In this document: positions 19,251 through 30,320 of the stretch, in pieces
How the letters are laid out: each line of letters starts with the position of its first letter
Position numbering within the stretch: position 1 is the first letter of the stretch
Assembly (NCBI RefSeq): GCF_027474845.2
Contig: NZ_CP107031.2
Coordinates: 2,680,501 to 2,744,500 of the forward strand
DNA length: 64,000 nt
Source: Maribacter aestuarii
GTDB lineage: Bacteria > Bacteroidota > Bacteroidia > Flavobacteriales > Flavobacteriaceae
Reading direction: 5' to 3'
Program-made: the position numbers and the translations under genes
The notes under the pieces: generated by a model
Database searches by the model: none
The model's input: the letters and a program-made list of their open reading frames with translations, nothing else
Told to the model about the DNA's origin: nothing

Positions 19251-21554
19251 ATGAAAGACGCCCCCTTTACCTTGGATATCAGCGATGATGGAGATTCATT
19301 TAATCTTAAGGAAACGCTGTCCAAGTACTTACGTTACTGGCCGTGGTTTTTAGTAAGTCTATTACTCTGCATTATACTAGGGATTATTTATTTGAGATAT
19401 GCTCCCAATACCTATGAGTCTACGGCAAAAATCAAGATTATTGACGAGACCAAAGAAATGAACGTCACTACCGATCCACTTTCCTTGTTGAATGGTTCAG
19501 GCCAAATTAATATGGACAATGAGATAGAGATATTAACGTCTTATCGTCTGTTGAGCGAGGTAAGTGATACACTACGTTTAGATGTTTCCTATTACGAAAA
19601 GGGGAATATTAAAACAACCCAAATTTGGAATCCCCCCTTTAGAGTGACCAAGGATGTTTCCGAGGATAGTTTGGTGGAGCCAAAAACATTCGGGGTGCGC
19701 TTAGCGATAGACCATATAGCTGTTACAGATGAACAAGATCGTTCTTGGAAAGTTAATTTTTTTGAATTGGACACGACGTTGAGCCAATTACCATTTCAAA
19801 TTTCGTTAGCACCTACAACGGATATTAATGAACATCTGGAAATCGATTATGAGATAGTTTTAAAATCCAAACAGCAGGCGGTAGAGGATTTGGAAGAAGA
19901 CTTACAGCTGCAACCTACTAGTAAAAATAGCGAAATTGTTGCATTGGCTTTAAAAGGGGAAAGTTATAAACGCTCGGAGGCCATTCTAAATACCCTGATA
20001 ACCGTATACAACCAAGACGGTATTCTGGATAGACAACAGGTTTCTAAACGAACATTGGATTTTATAGACGAGCGGTTTTTGTACCTCTCCACGGAACTGG
20101 ATTCCATCGAAGGGGGCAAGGAAAGTTTTAAACGCACGAACAACCTCTCCTATATTGAGGCGGACGCAGGAATTTCCTTAGAGCGCAAATCCGAGACCGA
20201 AAATCAGGTGGCCGACTTGGAGACCCAACTTTCCCTATCTGACCTATTGAAGGAAACCGTGGTCAACCAATCTGCCTATAGTCTGTTGCCGGTAGATATT
20301 GGATTGGATAACAGCAGCTTAAGTACTTTGGTGTCCAATTACAATGAAATGGCGTTGGAGCGCGAAAAATTGGGAATGACCATTGGGGATGGGCATCCTA
20401 GTATGGTGGCGCTTTCCGAGCAGCTGGAACGAGCGAAAGTTAATATTCTAAAAACGGTAAATGTTTACCAAAGACAATTGCGAACTTCCCTTGGCCGTCT
20501 CAATTCGGAGCGATCCAAGGCCAGCTCTGCTTTTGCAGGTTTACCGGAGAAGGAAAAGATGCTACGTTCCATTGAGCGCCAACAGAGTATAAAAGAAAAT
20601 TTATTTCTCTTATTATTACAAAAAAGGGAGGAAGCGGCCATAAACTTTGCAGTAACCGCGCCATCGGTAAAAGTCGTGGATTATGCAGAAACCAGTAACA
20701 AACCGGTAGCACCAAAAAAATTGGTCGTATTGGGAATTGCTGGGCTTTTAGGGCTATTCCTGCCTTTCGCAGTTATTTTCGCTAAAAATACATTGGACAC
20801 CCAAATCAATACCAAAGCGGATTTGGAGAAGCTTCTGCCTACTATTCCTATTATTGCAGAAATTCCACATTTAAAGAACCATAAAGTCTTTGTGGATATC
20901 AACGACCGGTCCCTTATGGCAGAATCGTTTCGCATATTGGCGAGTAACCTCAAATATTTGTTACCAAAAAATAAGAGTGATGGCAAGGTGATATATGTTT
21001 CTTCCGCAATGGAGGGTGAGGGTAAAAGTTTGTTAGCCTATAACCTTTCTGTGGCTTTGGCCAGCTTGAACAAAAAAGTACTGTTGGTAGGGGCGGATTT
21101 AAGAAACCCAAAATTGCATGATTTTTTTGGTATGGGGAAATCAACGAAGGGCCTGTCCGACTTTCTAAGCGAGCCAAACCGTAGTACAAAGGAATTCATA
21201 TATCCAGGTTTAGAAAAAGCCACTAATCACAAAGTTTGTCTTAGCGGACCTGTACCCCCCAACGCACCATTATTATTAAGTAGTGAAGGCTTTGAAGTGT
21301 TTATTACGGATGTAAAGAAATCCTATGAATATATTATCGTGGATACTGCCCCAATGATGTTGGTTACCGATACTTCGCTTATTTCAGAATATGCGGATAT
21401 AATGCTCTTGATAGCGCGCGCAGGTCTATCGGAGAGGGCCACCTTAGAAAATTTAGGTAATAGTAAACTCTCTGATAATTTTAAGAATCTTGCCTTAATA
21501 TTGAACGATTCTAAACTTAGCATTAAAGCCTCTTATTCTTACGGAGCTGTATAA
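19251..21554 (+). CDS. wzc: Wzc-type polysaccharide co-polymerase / tyrosine autokinase
   Basis: A 767-residue inner-membrane protein. A first membrane helix lies near 32-52, a Wzz/GNVR periplasmic region with coiled coils covers about 60-485, a second helix is near 490-512, and a cytoplasmic BY-kinase domain occupies about 550-767. Walker A reads SSAMEGEGKS near 585-594, the next strand reads LLVGADLRNP (usual D replaced by G), and Walker B is YIIVDTAP. The C-terminal Tyr tail is short (ASYSYGAV, two tyrosines) compared with the long Tyr runs of many homologues. It controls polymer length together with Wzy and the Wza channel. The wza-like gene is convergent, 100 bp away, which is unusual. 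Confidence 0.92.
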   Translation: MKDAPFTLDISDDGDSFNLKETLSKYLRYWPWFLVSLLLCIILGIIYLRYAPNTYESTAKIKIIDETKEMNVTTDPLSLLNGSGQINMDNEIEILTSYRLLSEVSDTLRLDVSYYEKGNIKTTQIWNPPFRVTKDVSEDSLVEPKTFGVRLAIDHIAVTDEQDRSWKVNFFELDTTLSQLPFQISLAPTTDINEHLEIDYEIVLKSKQQAVEDLEEDLQLQPTSKNSEIVALALKGESYKRSEAILNTLITVYNQDGILDRQQVSKRTLDFIDERFLYLSTELDSIEGGKESFKRTNNLSYIEADAGISLERKSETENQVADLETQLSLSDLLKETVVNQSAYSLLPVDIGLDNSSLSTLVSNYNEMALEREKLGMTIGDGHPSMVALSEQLERAKVNILKTVNVYQRQLRTSLGRLNSERSKASSAFAGLPEKEKMLRSIERQQSIKENLFLLLLQKREEAAINFAVTAPSVKVVDYAETSNKPVAPKKLVVLGIAGLLGLFLPFAVIFAKNTLDTQINTKADLEKLLPTIPIIAEIPHLKNHKVFVDINDRSLMAESFRILASNLKYLLPKNKSDGKVIYVSSAMEGEGKSLLAYNLSVALASLNKKVLLVGADLRNPKLHDFFGMGKSTKGLSDFLSEPNRSTKEFIYPGLEKATNHKVCLSGPVPPNAPLLLSSEGFEVFITDVKKSYEYIIVDTAPMMLVTDTSLISEYADIMLLIARAGLSERATLENLGNSKLSDNFKNLALILNDSKLSIKASYSYGAV

Positions 21555-21653
21555 TATTTTTGAACCGGACATTCAAAATAATACCAAGAAACCGAAGTAA
21601 AAGTCAAGTTTCACGAATTGTAGTTAATGAAGCAATCAGAAAAATTGCTTTTA

Positions 21654-22474
21654 TTACAAATTAGTTATGGCAATGATGGCTAGGGATAAGGAGCTTAAAA
21701 TGACGGTGAACCATTGTGGGGTATTTGATGTTGTCCGGACCTTTCGTTTATTTGGTTGTACATACACAATGTCATTGGATTTCAAATAATAATTAGGCGA
21801 GGTAAAAAGTTCATCGGTGGTCAAATCAATTCTCTTCGTAGTTTTGACACCGTCGTTTTCGCTAATTAAAAAGACATTGTCCCTTTGCGCATATATGGTC
21901 ATATCGCCCGCTAATCCCAGGGCTTCCAATAAGGTGACTTTTTCGCTAGGAATGGTGAAAACCGAAGGGTTATTTACCTCACCCAGAACCGACACCTTGA
22001 AATTAAGATACCTAACGTCTACAATGGGTTCTAAAAGAAGTTTCCTAATAATCAATTCTTTGGTTATATATTGGCGTAAATCCTTTTTAGTGAGTCCGGC
22101 TGCCATAATACTTCCTATGAATGGAAACTGAATATTGCCATCTTGATCAATTAAATATCCCGAGGTGGGCAATGGTCTTCCATTTGTGGCGCCATTGAGT
22201 GTTGAGGTCTTGTTAGCGACATTGAACATTTCAGCGGCTTCTACGTTTAAACTGCTTACGGTAATGCTGAGGATGTCATTTTTTTGAAGCACCGGCTCCA
22301 AGGTTTCGCCAATTTCTTCAAATTGGGCATCACCCAAGTCATTAAAATAGGTTACTTTTTTCACGTTCGTGCAGGAAAAAAAGCTGCGGTAAACAGAAGA
22401 ACGAGAGTGTATGTTACAAAATTGTTCAGAGAAAACAATCCAGAAAAAAATACCTGCCTTTTTCTATTTTTCAT
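21654..22474 (-). pseudogene. wza: Wza-type polysaccharide export lipoprotein, frameshifted in its signal peptide
   Basis: Residues encoded by 22364-21654 form a complete outer-membrane export protein: the poly-export domain (QKNDILSITVSS and GYLIDQDGNIQFPFIG), an SLBB-like part (VLGEVNNPSVFTIP) and a C-terminal hydrophobic anchor. The signal peptide is encoded upstream from ATG 22474 in another frame (MKNRKRQ, then LVLLFTAAFF). At a seven-base run (A on the plus strand, 22376-22382) the frame shifts. One extra base would give AAFFSCTN, a perfect lipobox, and an uninterrupted protein of 273 residues. As written, no exported lipoprotein would form; translation from GTG 22364 would give a cytoplasmic form. 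It may be a true mutation, a phase-variable run, or a homopolymer sequencing error. Confidence 0.85.
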
Positions 22475-22519
22475 AAGTATCATGTTTTTTAAATGAGATC
22501 GAGGGTAAATTTAAAAATT

Positions 22520-22549
22520 CAAAGTTATAGGTATTAAGCTCAAAACAAA
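22520..22549 (-). promoter_or_regulatory. Bacteroidota-type promoter for wza
   Basis: On the minus strand TTTG (complement of 22546-22549) is followed after 18 bases by TAACTTTG (complement of 22520-22527). Both match the flavobacterial consensus TTTG / TAnnTTTG with normal spacing, and transcription would begin about 38 bases before ATG 22474. This supports 22474 rather than 22364 as the real start of wza. Confidence 0.65.
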
Positions 22550-22761
22550 TATAATCTTATAATTTATGGGAATGAACATACCTCTATTTGTTTTGTTTAA
22601 GCACAATAGGATCTTGAAGGTTATGGTTTTGAAGTTAAGGGATGGTAGGCTTTCGCTCATAATAGGTACGAGGTCCTTTATCAATAAAAAGTCTCCAGTT
22701 TTAAATTGCATTCTTTATTTTAGTCCAGTTTTCCAGCTAAACCAGAAACCAATAAACCAAG

Positions 22762-24216
22762 GTGCTTTTTAACTCACTTGAATTTGCAATTTTTCTTCCC
22801 TTGGTCTTTGGGCTTTATTGGATGCTATCCAAGGCACGCCTGCAAATTCAAAACCTATTCCTAATTCTTATTTCCTACATTTTTTATGGTTGGTGGGATT
22901 GGCGTTTTCTTTTCTTGATTGTTCTTAGCACTGTGGTGGATTATACGATAGGACATTACATTCATAAAAATCGTACCGATAAGAAAAAGGCAAAGGCTTG
23001 GCTTACACTAAGTGTAATGGTCAATATTGGCCTCTTAGGTTTTTTCAAATACTACAATTTCTTTGCGGATTCCCTTGTAGAGAGTTTGGAACTGCTTGGT
23101 TATACCGTCAAAAGTACCTGGACACTACAAATTATTTTACCCGTGGGGATATCCTTTTATACTTTTCAAACTTTATCGTATTCCTTTGATATTTATTACG
23201 AAAAACTTAAGCCCACCAAGAATTTTATCGCTTTTGCAGCCTTTGTATCCTTTTTTCCGCAGTTAGTTGCCGGCCCCATTGAACGCGCTTCCAACCTCTT
23301 GAAACAGATAGAACAGCGGAGGATTTTTAATTACGTACAGGCTAGTGATGGTGTAAAATTGATATTGTGGGGCTTGTTCAAAAAAATAGCAATAGCCGAT
23401 TCGTTGGCGCCCATGGTAGATGATATATTTCTTAATTATGACACCTACCCCAGTTCAACCCTGATTCTTGGCGTAGTCTTCTTTAGTTTTCAGGTGTATG
23501 GTGATTTTAGTGGGTACTCCGATATCGCTATAGGGACTGCAAAGCTTTTCGGTATCGAATTAATGTCCAATTTTAAGTTCCCGAATTTTTCGCGAAATGT
23601 AGCGGAATATTGGCAACGGTGGCATGTTTCCTTATCTACTTGGTTCAGGCATTACCTCTATATTCCCATGGGAGGTTCGCGCGCAAGCAAACAACGTTCG
23701 GTATTCAATATCATCGTCATTTTTGTCGTAAGTGGTTTATGGCATGGGGCGAATTGGACTTTCGTCTTTTGGGGCGCTTTTCATGCAATGCTATACATCC
23801 CGGTATTTCTGATGGGGAGAAATCGAATGTATAAGGGCAATGTAATAGGTCAAAACTCGTATTTACCCTCCTTAACGGAGGTCGGGCAGGTACTATTGAC
23901 TTTTGGACTGGTTACTTTTTCCCGCATTTTCTTTAGGTCAAATTCCATTTCAAACGCATTTGGTTATATTGATTCGATATTCACAGATTTTCAATTTGAC
24001 TGGTATGCCCATCCCATGGGATACCGTATGATTGATTTCTATATCTTAATAGGATGTTTTGTAGTATATGAATATATTATTCGAAAGGATGAGCGTAGGC
24101 CTTTTGCCTTTAAATCGGCTTTAGTTCGGTTTTCATTATATGCCGTAATTGCTTTTAGTATTTTATTATTTTATGACGATGGGGTGAACCGATCATTTAT
24201 CTATTTTCAATTCTAA
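22762..24216 (+). CDS. MBOAT-family O-acyltransferase (AlgI-like)
   Basis: A 484-residue polytopic membrane protein of the MBOAT family. Visible motifs include YFIFYGWWDWRF-like text near 35-50 (SYIFYGWWDWRF), FPQLVAGPIERA near 167, YWQRWHVSLSTWFRHYLYIP near 286-305 and LWHGANW with the conserved His near 329. Such proteins pass acetyl groups across the inner membrane for O-acetylation of alginate-type polymers. Start is GTG at 22762. Followed after 6 bp by an SGNH-type partner gene, so the pair likely acetylates the exopolysaccharide made by this locus. Confidence 0.9.
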   Translation: MLFNSLEFAIFLPLVFGLYWMLSKARLQIQNLFLILISYIFYGWWDWRFLFLIVLSTVVDYTIGHYIHKNRTDKKKAKAWLTLSVMVNIGLLGFFKYYNFFADSLVESLELLGYTVKSTWTLQIILPVGISFYTFQTLSYSFDIYYEKLKPTKNFIAFAAFVSFFPQLVAGPIERASNLLKQIEQRRIFNYVQASDGVKLILWGLFKKIAIADSLAPMVDDIFLNYDTYPSSTLILGVVFFSFQVYGDFSGYSDIAIGTAKLFGIELMSNFKFPNFSRNVAEYWQRWHVSLSTWFRHYLYIPMGGSRASKQRSVFNIIVIFVVSGLWHGANWTFVFWGAFHAMLYIPVFLMGRNRMYKGNVIGQNSYLPSLTEVGQVLLTFGLVTFSRIFFRSNSISNAFGYIDSIFTDFQFDWYAHPMGYRMIDFYILIGCFVVYEYIIRKDERRPFAFKSALVRFSLYAVIAFSILLFYDDGVNRSFIYFQF

Positions 24217-24222
24217 GTAGCG

Positions 24223-25182
24223 GTGAAGAAATTTATTTTGAAATTTTTCATATATCTAGGTCTCGTTCTTTTGGTAATGGAGGCCTTGGTTAGGATATTC
24301 CATTTATACGCGGACGACCCACCAAAAATGATTGATGAATATGGAGTAGAGAAGCGAGTGCCAGGTTCCACGGGCTATTATGTAACGGGTAATCGCCGGC
24401 AGAATTTTTCAGAATACGCTATTAACGACTCGGGATTTAATTCGTATAGGGAATTTTCACCAACGAAAGACACCTATGAAGTGGCGCTTATTGGAGATTC
24501 TTTTATAGAAGGATTTCACCAAGATTATTCAGCTTCTCTAGGTAAGAAAATAGAGGAATTGATGCCTGGAATTCAGGTTTATGAATATGGTTATACCGGG
24601 TCGTCTATGGCATATCAAATGCATTTGGTAGATGCTTACCAGGAAACACTAATAGATGTAGATAAAATTATACTCTACATGAAGTTTAAAAATGATTTTG
24701 ATTCCGCTCAACACAAGGCAGACTATGCCTTAATTGACAAACTGAATTCTCCACTTTTCCAAATCAGAAAGGAATGTAAACTTTGGGTTTATGGGTCTAG
24801 ACACGGATTAGTAGCTCCCATTAAAAAAGTGGCCAGTGGTATATTATATGGAATTAATTATTTGAGAGGTAGAAGCGAAGTGGAGATACCACCCTACCAA
24901 CCAAGTCCGGTAAGCGCAAGAATAGCTAATTTCCAAAAATTGATGGAGACGTATGGTTTTAATAAAGAAAAAACGGTATTGCTTTTAGATAGTAGGGTTA
25001 CCGACACAAAATTCCTTGATTTTTGTATCTCCAATGGCATAGAGTACATAGATTTTTCTAAAGGTTTTAAAAGGGCAAAAAAACCGGTCACTTTAATTTA
25101 TGACATGCATTGGAACGATTATGGGAGAAGTCTTATAGCCGAGGACATTGCCAACTTTTTAAAGCAGGATTTTAAAAAATGA
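24223..25182 (+). CDS. SGNH/AlgJ-like partner of the MBOAT acyltransferase
   Basis: A 319-residue protein with an N-terminal signal anchor (LKFFIYLGLVLLVMEALV) and an SGNH-type hydrolase fold: the nucleophile block reads IGDSFIEGFH near 88-97 and the C-terminal catalytic pair reads DMHWNDYG near 295. This is the arrangement of periplasmic O-acetyltransferase partners that take the acyl group delivered by an MBOAT protein. GTG start at 24223, six bases after the MBOAT stop. The alternative is an esterase that removes acetyl groups. Confidence 0.78.
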   Translation: MKKFILKFFIYLGLVLLVMEALVRIFHLYADDPPKMIDEYGVEKRVPGSTGYYVTGNRRQNFSEYAINDSGFNSYREFSPTKDTYEVALIGDSFIEGFHQDYSASLGKKIEELMPGIQVYEYGYTGSSMAYQMHLVDAYQETLIDVDKIILYMKFKNDFDSAQHKADYALIDKLNSPLFQIRKECKLWVYGSRHGLVAPIKKVASGILYGINYLRGRSEVEIPPYQPSPVSARIANFQKLMETYGFNKEKTVLLLDSRVTDTKFLDFCISNGIEYIDFSKGFKRAKKPVTLIYDMHWNDYGRSLIAEDIANFLKQDFKK

Positions 25183-25196
25183 AAAACTTACTGAAT

Positions 25197-25220
25197 GCAA
25201 GAAGTTACAATCTTGCTTTT
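25197..25220 (+). terminator. Rho-independent terminator after the polysaccharide locus
   Basis: Stem GCAAGA (25197-25202) pairs with TCTTGC (25211-25216) across an eight-base loop, followed by TTTT. It lies 15 bp after the SGNH gene and marks the end of the locus. Confidence 0.6.
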
Positions 25221-25331
25221 GGAAAACCTTATTAAATTAAAAGCTACCTTATGTACGAATTTCTATACGGAGTGGGTGTATTTGCCAAAAGTCAAATACC
25301 ATTCAGATAAAAGGGTGCACCGTAATTAGTA

Positions 25332-25766
25332 TTACCGATTCTTTTCCATATACTTTTCATACTCATCGGCTAATTTTCCCTTGTTATTTTCTGAGAGCAC
25401 TTTACCGGCCATTTGAAAAACTTCGTGTTCCTCTTCTTCTAAATGATGCTCCACTTTTTCTTGCAAGTCTTTTGCAATTTTCAGCCAAGCGGAGGAATCA
25501 TAATCCGTTTCTTCCAGTTTCTCGATTAATTCGTCAATTTCATGATGTTCAGCGATGCTGTGCCTAGCCTTCTGCTGGGTTTTATCGCTATCGATTAGGG
25601 GTTTGTAGAAAAAACGCTCCTCACCATCGGCATGTGTTTCCAATTCATTCTTCAAACTTTTAAAGATGTTGTCCCTTAGCTTAGTGTCACCAGAAGTCTG
25701 CACTAATTTTTTAAGAAGTTCTCTTTGGATGTCGTGATCTTTACGCAATGCCTCAAATATGTTCAT
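25332..25766 (-). CDS. Hemerythrin-like HHE domain protein
   Basis: A 144-residue cytoplasmic four-helix protein. Metal-ligand candidates appear in order: KDHD near residue 10, ETHADGEE near 43-50, AEHHEID near 72-79 and EHHLEEEEHEVF near 109-120. This matches HHE/hemerythrin proteins with a di-iron site that bind oxygen or respond to oxidative, iron or nitrosative stress. Single gene on the minus strand with no obvious partner; it converges on the polysaccharide locus. Confidence 0.88.
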   Translation of the reverse strand: MNIFEALRKDHDIQRELLKKLVQTSGDTKLRDNIFKSLKNELETHADGEERFFYKPLIDSDKTQQKARHSIAEHHEIDELIEKLEETDYDSSAWLKIAKDLQEKVEHHLEEEEHEVFQMAGKVLSENNKGKLADEYEKYMEKNR

Positions 25767-25913
25767 GGTTCTACTTGTTTTGGGTTAATGATTTTATTGA
25801 CCGATGATAAAGATAAAAGTATATGGCATTCAGTTTTTGCTCTAAAAAAAGCATTATTAACGCATTGTTCCCGATTATCACATGGTTCCAACTATCATTT
25901 CCCAGAAGTATTG

Positions 25914-28900
25914 TTATTTATCGGCAAGCACCGGATTCTTAGTATCAGCCGTTTCAGAAACATCCACTTCCCTTACGGTTCTTCCCTTTACCATCAAAAG
26001 ACGTAAATCTTCCAAAGTCAGATACAGGCAAGGCACAATAACGAGAATAATGGCCGTGGCAAAAACAATACCGAATCCCAAGGAAATTGCCATCGGAATT
26101 AGGTAAAATGCCTGACTGGAAGTTTCTAGAATAATGGGTGCAAGACCTCCAAAGGTCGTCATAGTGGTTAAAATAATGGGGCGAAACCTTCGTAATCCTG
26201 CCTCATGAATGGACTGGTAAATGGGGTCGCCTTCTTTTCTCCGTTTATTGGCATAATCGATCATGATGAGGGAATCGTTTACCACTACGCCCGACAAAGC
26301 AATAACCCCCATTAAACTGACCAGCGATAGGTCATATCCTAATAAGATATGGCCGATGACCGCTCCCACAATCCCAAACGGAATGGCGGTCATCACAATT
26401 AACGGTTGTAAGTAACTACTAAAAGCGATGGCCAATAACGCATAAATCAATAGCATCGCAATGGAAAAACCAGCTTTCAACGTATTTGTGCTTTCGCGCA
26501 TATCGGCTTGGCTACCTTCAAAACTCCAAGTAATTCCGGGGAAGTCGGCTCTTAATTGAGGTAAGGTTTCCTCCTGCACCGAGGCTATGACCCGGCCTAC
26601 GGCATTGGCAGGTTCAACATCCATACCTACGTTCACTACCCTTCGGCCGTCTCTTCTGTTAATACTGCTAAAGGCTTCCCGTTCCTCAATTTCTACCACA
26701 TCCATCAGGGGAACTTCAACGCCACTAGGAGTGCGAATGAGAAATTTTTCGAGGTTCTTTATATCTTTCCGTTCTTCCAAAGGCAGTTTTACCCGTACCT
26801 CTATTTCGTTCATGCCCCGTAACTGTCGCATGGCCAAAGCACCGAAAAACCCATTCCGCACTTGGCGCCCCACTTCATCGGAAGTAAGGCCAAGATTACG
26901 TCCTTGTGGTAACAACTTAAAGTCGTACTGCATTTTTCCCTTGTTGTAATTGTCGGTAACATCACGGGTGTTTGAAAAAGCCTTCATCCGTTCTACAAAA
27001 GCTGAACTAGCGCGCGCTAACACCTCGATATCGGAATGGCTTAAATCAATACTGATATCTTGCCTAGCACCACCGGGTCCACGTTCGGCCTCAAAGGTAA
27101 TTTGGTCTACCCCCTCAATATCACCGATATTATCGCGCCATAAGGCGATAACTTCTGCGGCGGTAATGTCTCTTTGGTCGGGCGGAAGCATCACGATTTC
27201 GACATCGATAAAATTCTGTCCCCGTACATTGGTTTTTATCCCTTCCGCGACTTCATAGAGATTATGTTCCTCGAACATACGTTGTGTGGATTCCGAGATG
27301 TCATGAGCTACTTTTGCGGCTTGATCAGGAGTGGTACCTACAGGTAAGCGAACCCCGGCTTCAATTTCGTCTGCAGCAACCTCGGGCATCATGATCATTC
27401 CCATGTGCCCGCTATAGCCATATCCCCCGACAATAAGTAATAGCGTAACAGCGGCACTCAACGTGATATACCTATATTTCAGACAGATATCAAGAAATGG
27501 ACGGTATCGCTTGTCTATGAACCGGTCAAATCCGTTAGCAAAAGAACGTTGCCATCCTTCTAGCTTCAGCACCCATTTATTTTTCGTTTCTTTCTTTTTG
27601 ATGTGGGCCAAATGGGAGGGAAGTATAAAAAGGGCTTCGAGCAGAGAAACGGCCAAAATAACAATAACCACCGCAGGGAGCGGCTGCCAGAATTTTCCGG
27701 TTTCTCCGGGCATGAAAAGCAGGGGAACAAAAGCAATTATTGTGGTGACAATACTGAACACTACGGGCATGGAGACATCTTTTGTGCCCGCAATGGCCGC
27801 CTGCATGGGACTTAGTCCTTTTTGGCGGTATTCATAGACATTTTCGCCCACCACAATGGCATCATCTACAACAATACCAAGGACCACTAGAAAACCGAAC
27901 ATGGAAATCATATTAACGCTGATGCCGATAAGTGGCAAAAAAATCATTCCTCCGATAAAGGAGACCGTCATCCCCATCATCACCCAAAAAGCTAAACGAT
28001 ATTCTAGAAACAGCGTCAAAATAATCAATACAATAACGATGGCAAGAATCCCATTTTCTGTCAGTAACGAAAGACGTTCCCTATAGTCTGCCGCACGGTT
28101 GCTATCGGTACGGAACTTAATGCCTGGTGGTAGCTGAAAATCTTCTAAAATACCATTTGTGATATCGGCGATTTTTAAGGGCGATTGGTCACCGATTCGA
28201 AAAATTCGTAATTCCACATAGTTCTCTTGGTTAAATTGCCCATGGAATCCTGTTTCTTCAAAACCATCGGTAATCGTTGCGATATCATTTAGGGTAACTT
28301 TTGCACCTTCTTCAGAGGATACGATGGTAATATCACCATACTCTTTTGCCCATTGCTTACGTTCCTGCATACGGAGTAAAATTTCACCACTCTGCGTTTG
28401 TACGGAACCTGCTGGTACATCATTGCTACTCTGACGAATGATATCCGCCACTTGACCCAAGGTGAGATTATACTTCTGTAGCGTGCGTCTTGGGATTTCT
28501 ATTCGGGTCTCATAGTCCGGTACGTTGCCCAATTCTACCTGGGTGATTTCCGGATTGTTCAAAAGGATGGTACGAAGACGTTCTGCAAGCTGCCTTAATG
28601 TCCAGATATCCGCGGCCCCGTAAAGTCCAATTTGTAATACATCCCGTTGGCGGGACTGTAAGCGCACCTCGGGTCGTTCAATATCATCTGGAAAAGTCTG
28701 GATACGGTTAATGGCCTGGTCTATGTCCTGAAACGCTGTCATCCGTTCGGAACCTGCAACCAGTTCTATGCTAATTTGTCCCGACCCTTCATTGGCTTCG
28801 GATACAATTTCTTTAATTCCCTGTACGCCGCGTACGGCCTCCTCCACGGGTTGCAGCACACCTTGTTCTACCTCTGCGGGAGACGCACCGGGGTAGGCCA

Positions 28901-29090
28901 CGGAAACTTCAACAAAATCCAGCTGAAATTCAGGAAATACCTCCTTTTGTATCGTATACATGGTAAATAGCCCACCACCGAGTAATATCAACATCAATAG
29001 GTTCGTAGCAATGGAATTTCTGGCCATATAAGCAATGGCGCCTTCTTTTCTTCTTGTTTTCTGAGTTTCTTTCTTTTCCATCTCGGCCAT
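25914..29090 (-). CDS. RND-family efflux pump inner-membrane permease (AcrB-like)
   Basis: A 1058-residue RND permease with the standard two-fold repeat: twelve membrane helices and two large periplasmic loops. Helix 4 carries the proton-relay Asp pair in [14 protein letters not shown] near residue 400, and the multidrug-type helix 1 starts near residue 28 ([14 protein letters not shown]). The second half has [15 protein letters not shown] near 960. Last gene of an operon OMF-MFP-RND; the adaptor gene stops 2 bp upstream. Substrate cannot be predicted, but the class is the multidrug (HAE1-like) one rather than the heavy-metal one. Confidence 0.93.
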   Translation of the reverse strand: MAEMEKKETQKTRRKEGAIAYMARNSIATNLLMLILLGGGLFTMYTIQKEVFPEFQLDFVEVSVAYPGASPAEVEQGVLQPVEEAVRGVQGIKEIVSEANEGSGQISIELVAGSERMTAFQDIDQAINRIQTFPDDIERPEVRLQSRQRDVLQIGLYGAADIWTLRQLAERLRTILLNNPEITQVELGNVPDYETRIEIPRRTLQKYNLTLGQVADIIRQSSNDVPAGSVQTQSGEILLRMQERKQWAKEYGDITIVSSEEGAKVTLNDIATITDGFEETGFHGQFNQENYVELRIFRIGDQSPLKIADITNGILEDFQLPPGIKFRTDSNRAADYRERLSLLTENGILAIVIVLIILTLFLEYRLAFWVMMGMTVSFIGGMIFLPLIGISVNMISMFGFLVVLGIVVDDAIVVGENVYEYRQKGLSPMQAAIAGTKDVSMPVVFSIVTTIIAFVPLLFMPGETGKFWQPLPAVVIVILAVSLLEALFILPSHLAHIKKKETKNKWVLKLEGWQRSFANGFDRFIDKRYRPFLDICLKYRYITLSAAVTLLLIVGGYGYSGHMGMIMMPEVAADEIEAGVRLPVGTTPDQAAKVAHDISESTQRMFEEHNLYEVAEGIKTNVRGQNFIDVEIVMLPPDQRDITAAEVIALWRDNIGDIEGVDQITFEAERGPGGARQDISIDLSHSDIEVLARASSAFVERMKAFSNTRDVTDNYNKGKMQYDFKLLPQGRNLGLTSDEVGRQVRNGFFGALAMRQLRGMNEIEVRVKLPLEERKDIKNLEKFLIRTPSGVEVPLMDVVEIEEREAFSSINRRDGRRVVNVGMDVEPANAVGRVIASVQEETLPQLRADFPGITWSFEGSQADMRESTNTLKAGFSIAMLLIYALLAIAFSSYLQPLIVMTAIPFGIVGAVIGHILLGYDLSLVSLMGVIALSGVVVNDSLIMIDYANKRRKEGDPIYQSIHEAGLRRFRPIILTTMTTFGGLAPIILETSSQAFYLIPMAISLGFGIVFATAIILVIVPCLYLTLEDLRLLMVKGRTVREVDVSETADTKNPVLADK

Positions 29091-29092
29091 TT

Positions 29093-30301
29093 TTATTGCT
29101 CTGTTTCCGACTCCTGTTTATCGGACGCTGTTCGCAAACCAATACCATTACTTACCGTACTTAAATCGGTAATGACAACTTTTTCCTCATCATCCAACCC
29201 ACTTCGTATGTAGGCATATATATCATCCGTAAGTACGATTTCGACTTTTCTTATTTCCAATTTACCATCTTTCATGACCCAGACGGTTTCATTGCTCCTG
29301 ACGTAATCCCTATTAAGGCGCACCACATCGGGTATCGCATCCGCTTGTATGTTGACTTCCACAAAGGTACCGATCATCAATTTCGGTTTTCCTTTCATCT
29401 CTTCGGTAGTCGCCAATGGATCCGTTACTTTGACCAAAACACGGGCTAACCGTGTTTGACCGTCAAGTGCACCTATCTGTCTATCCAGATATCCTTCGCG
29501 GTAGGCGTCATCCGGCCACGCTGAAGGATTCTCAATTCGGACGGGTGCTCCTTTTTCAGAATTGCTGTTCGGAAAACTCAACCACTGCAATTTGGAAACT
29601 GGTACCGTAGCAACTACCCAGTATTCTTTTGTGCCTACGATACGCCCTAATATATCGCCCTGAGCGACTAGAGAGCCTTTGGTCACATTTTGACTGAGTA
29701 TATGGGCATCAAATGGCGCCCGAATGGTTGTTCGTTCAAGATTTAAGCGTGCTTGGTCTACGGAGGCTTTCGCCGCACCTATGGTAGCTTTTACGGCATT
29801 GAGCTGTGGTTTTCTGAGTACCAGCTGTCGCTCTTCTTCAGACAGTGGATTATCTCCAAATAGGGAATCATCGGCGATAAGTTGTAAATCTTGTTCCGCA
29901 ATCTGTTGTCGTCCCATTTCCGTATCCAAGGTGGTCTGGGATTGCATAAATTCGCTCTTACGAAGCTCCAGTGTATTGCGGTAATCGGCGGGATCAATCT
30001 GTAACAAAACTTGGTTCCTTTTAACAAAGCCACCTGGGGTAAAGGAAGGGTCTCTGCGAATGACCTGCCCCGAAACTAACGGACTCAAATTAACGTCCTC
30101 AACAGGTTGTACGGTCCCAGTAGCCACTATTACAGGCTCAAAAGTGTCTTTCTTTACCGTCATTATGTCAACCAACATAGCGGTTTCAATTGATGCACCT
30201 TCCCGTTGGGCTTCCGGCTCTGTTGAAAAAATGAGTGCCATGATGATTAAACCACCACCAAGAATGGCCAAGCAAATCAAAAGTATTTTTTTGTTATTCA
30301 T
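29093..30301 (-). CDS. RND efflux periplasmic adaptor (membrane fusion protein)
   Basis: A 402-residue adaptor with an N-terminal hydrophobic anchor ([20 protein letters not shown]), a split lipoyl/barrel-sandwich region ([18 protein letters not shown] near 65 and [11 protein letters not shown] near 190), a central coiled-coil hairpin at about 105-180, and beta-barrel domains after 220. It links the outer-membrane channel encoded just upstream with the RND permease downstream. Separated from both by 2-20 bp, so one transcript. Confidence 0.92.
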   Translation of the reverse strand: MNNKKILLICLAILGGGLIIMALIFSTEPEAQREGASIETAMLVDIMTVKKDTFEPVIVATGTVQPVEDVNLSPLVSGQVIRRDPSFTPGGFVKRNQVLLQIDPADYRNTLELRKSEFMQSQTTLDTEMGRQQIAEQDLQLIADDSLFGDNPLSEEERQLVLRKPQLNAVKATIGAAKASVDQARLNLERTTIRAPFDAHILSQNVTKGSLVAQGDILGRIVGTKEYWVVATVPVSKLQWLSFPNSNSEKGAPVRIENPSAWPDDAYREGYLDRQIGALDGQTRLARVLVKVTDPLATTEEMKGKPKLMIGTFVEVNIQADAIPDVVRLNRDYVRSNETVWVMKDGKLEIRKVEIVLTDDIYAYIRSGLDDEEKVVITDLSTVSNGIGLRTASDKQESETEQ

Positions 30302-30320
30302 AATATGCTGTTCCTTTTAC

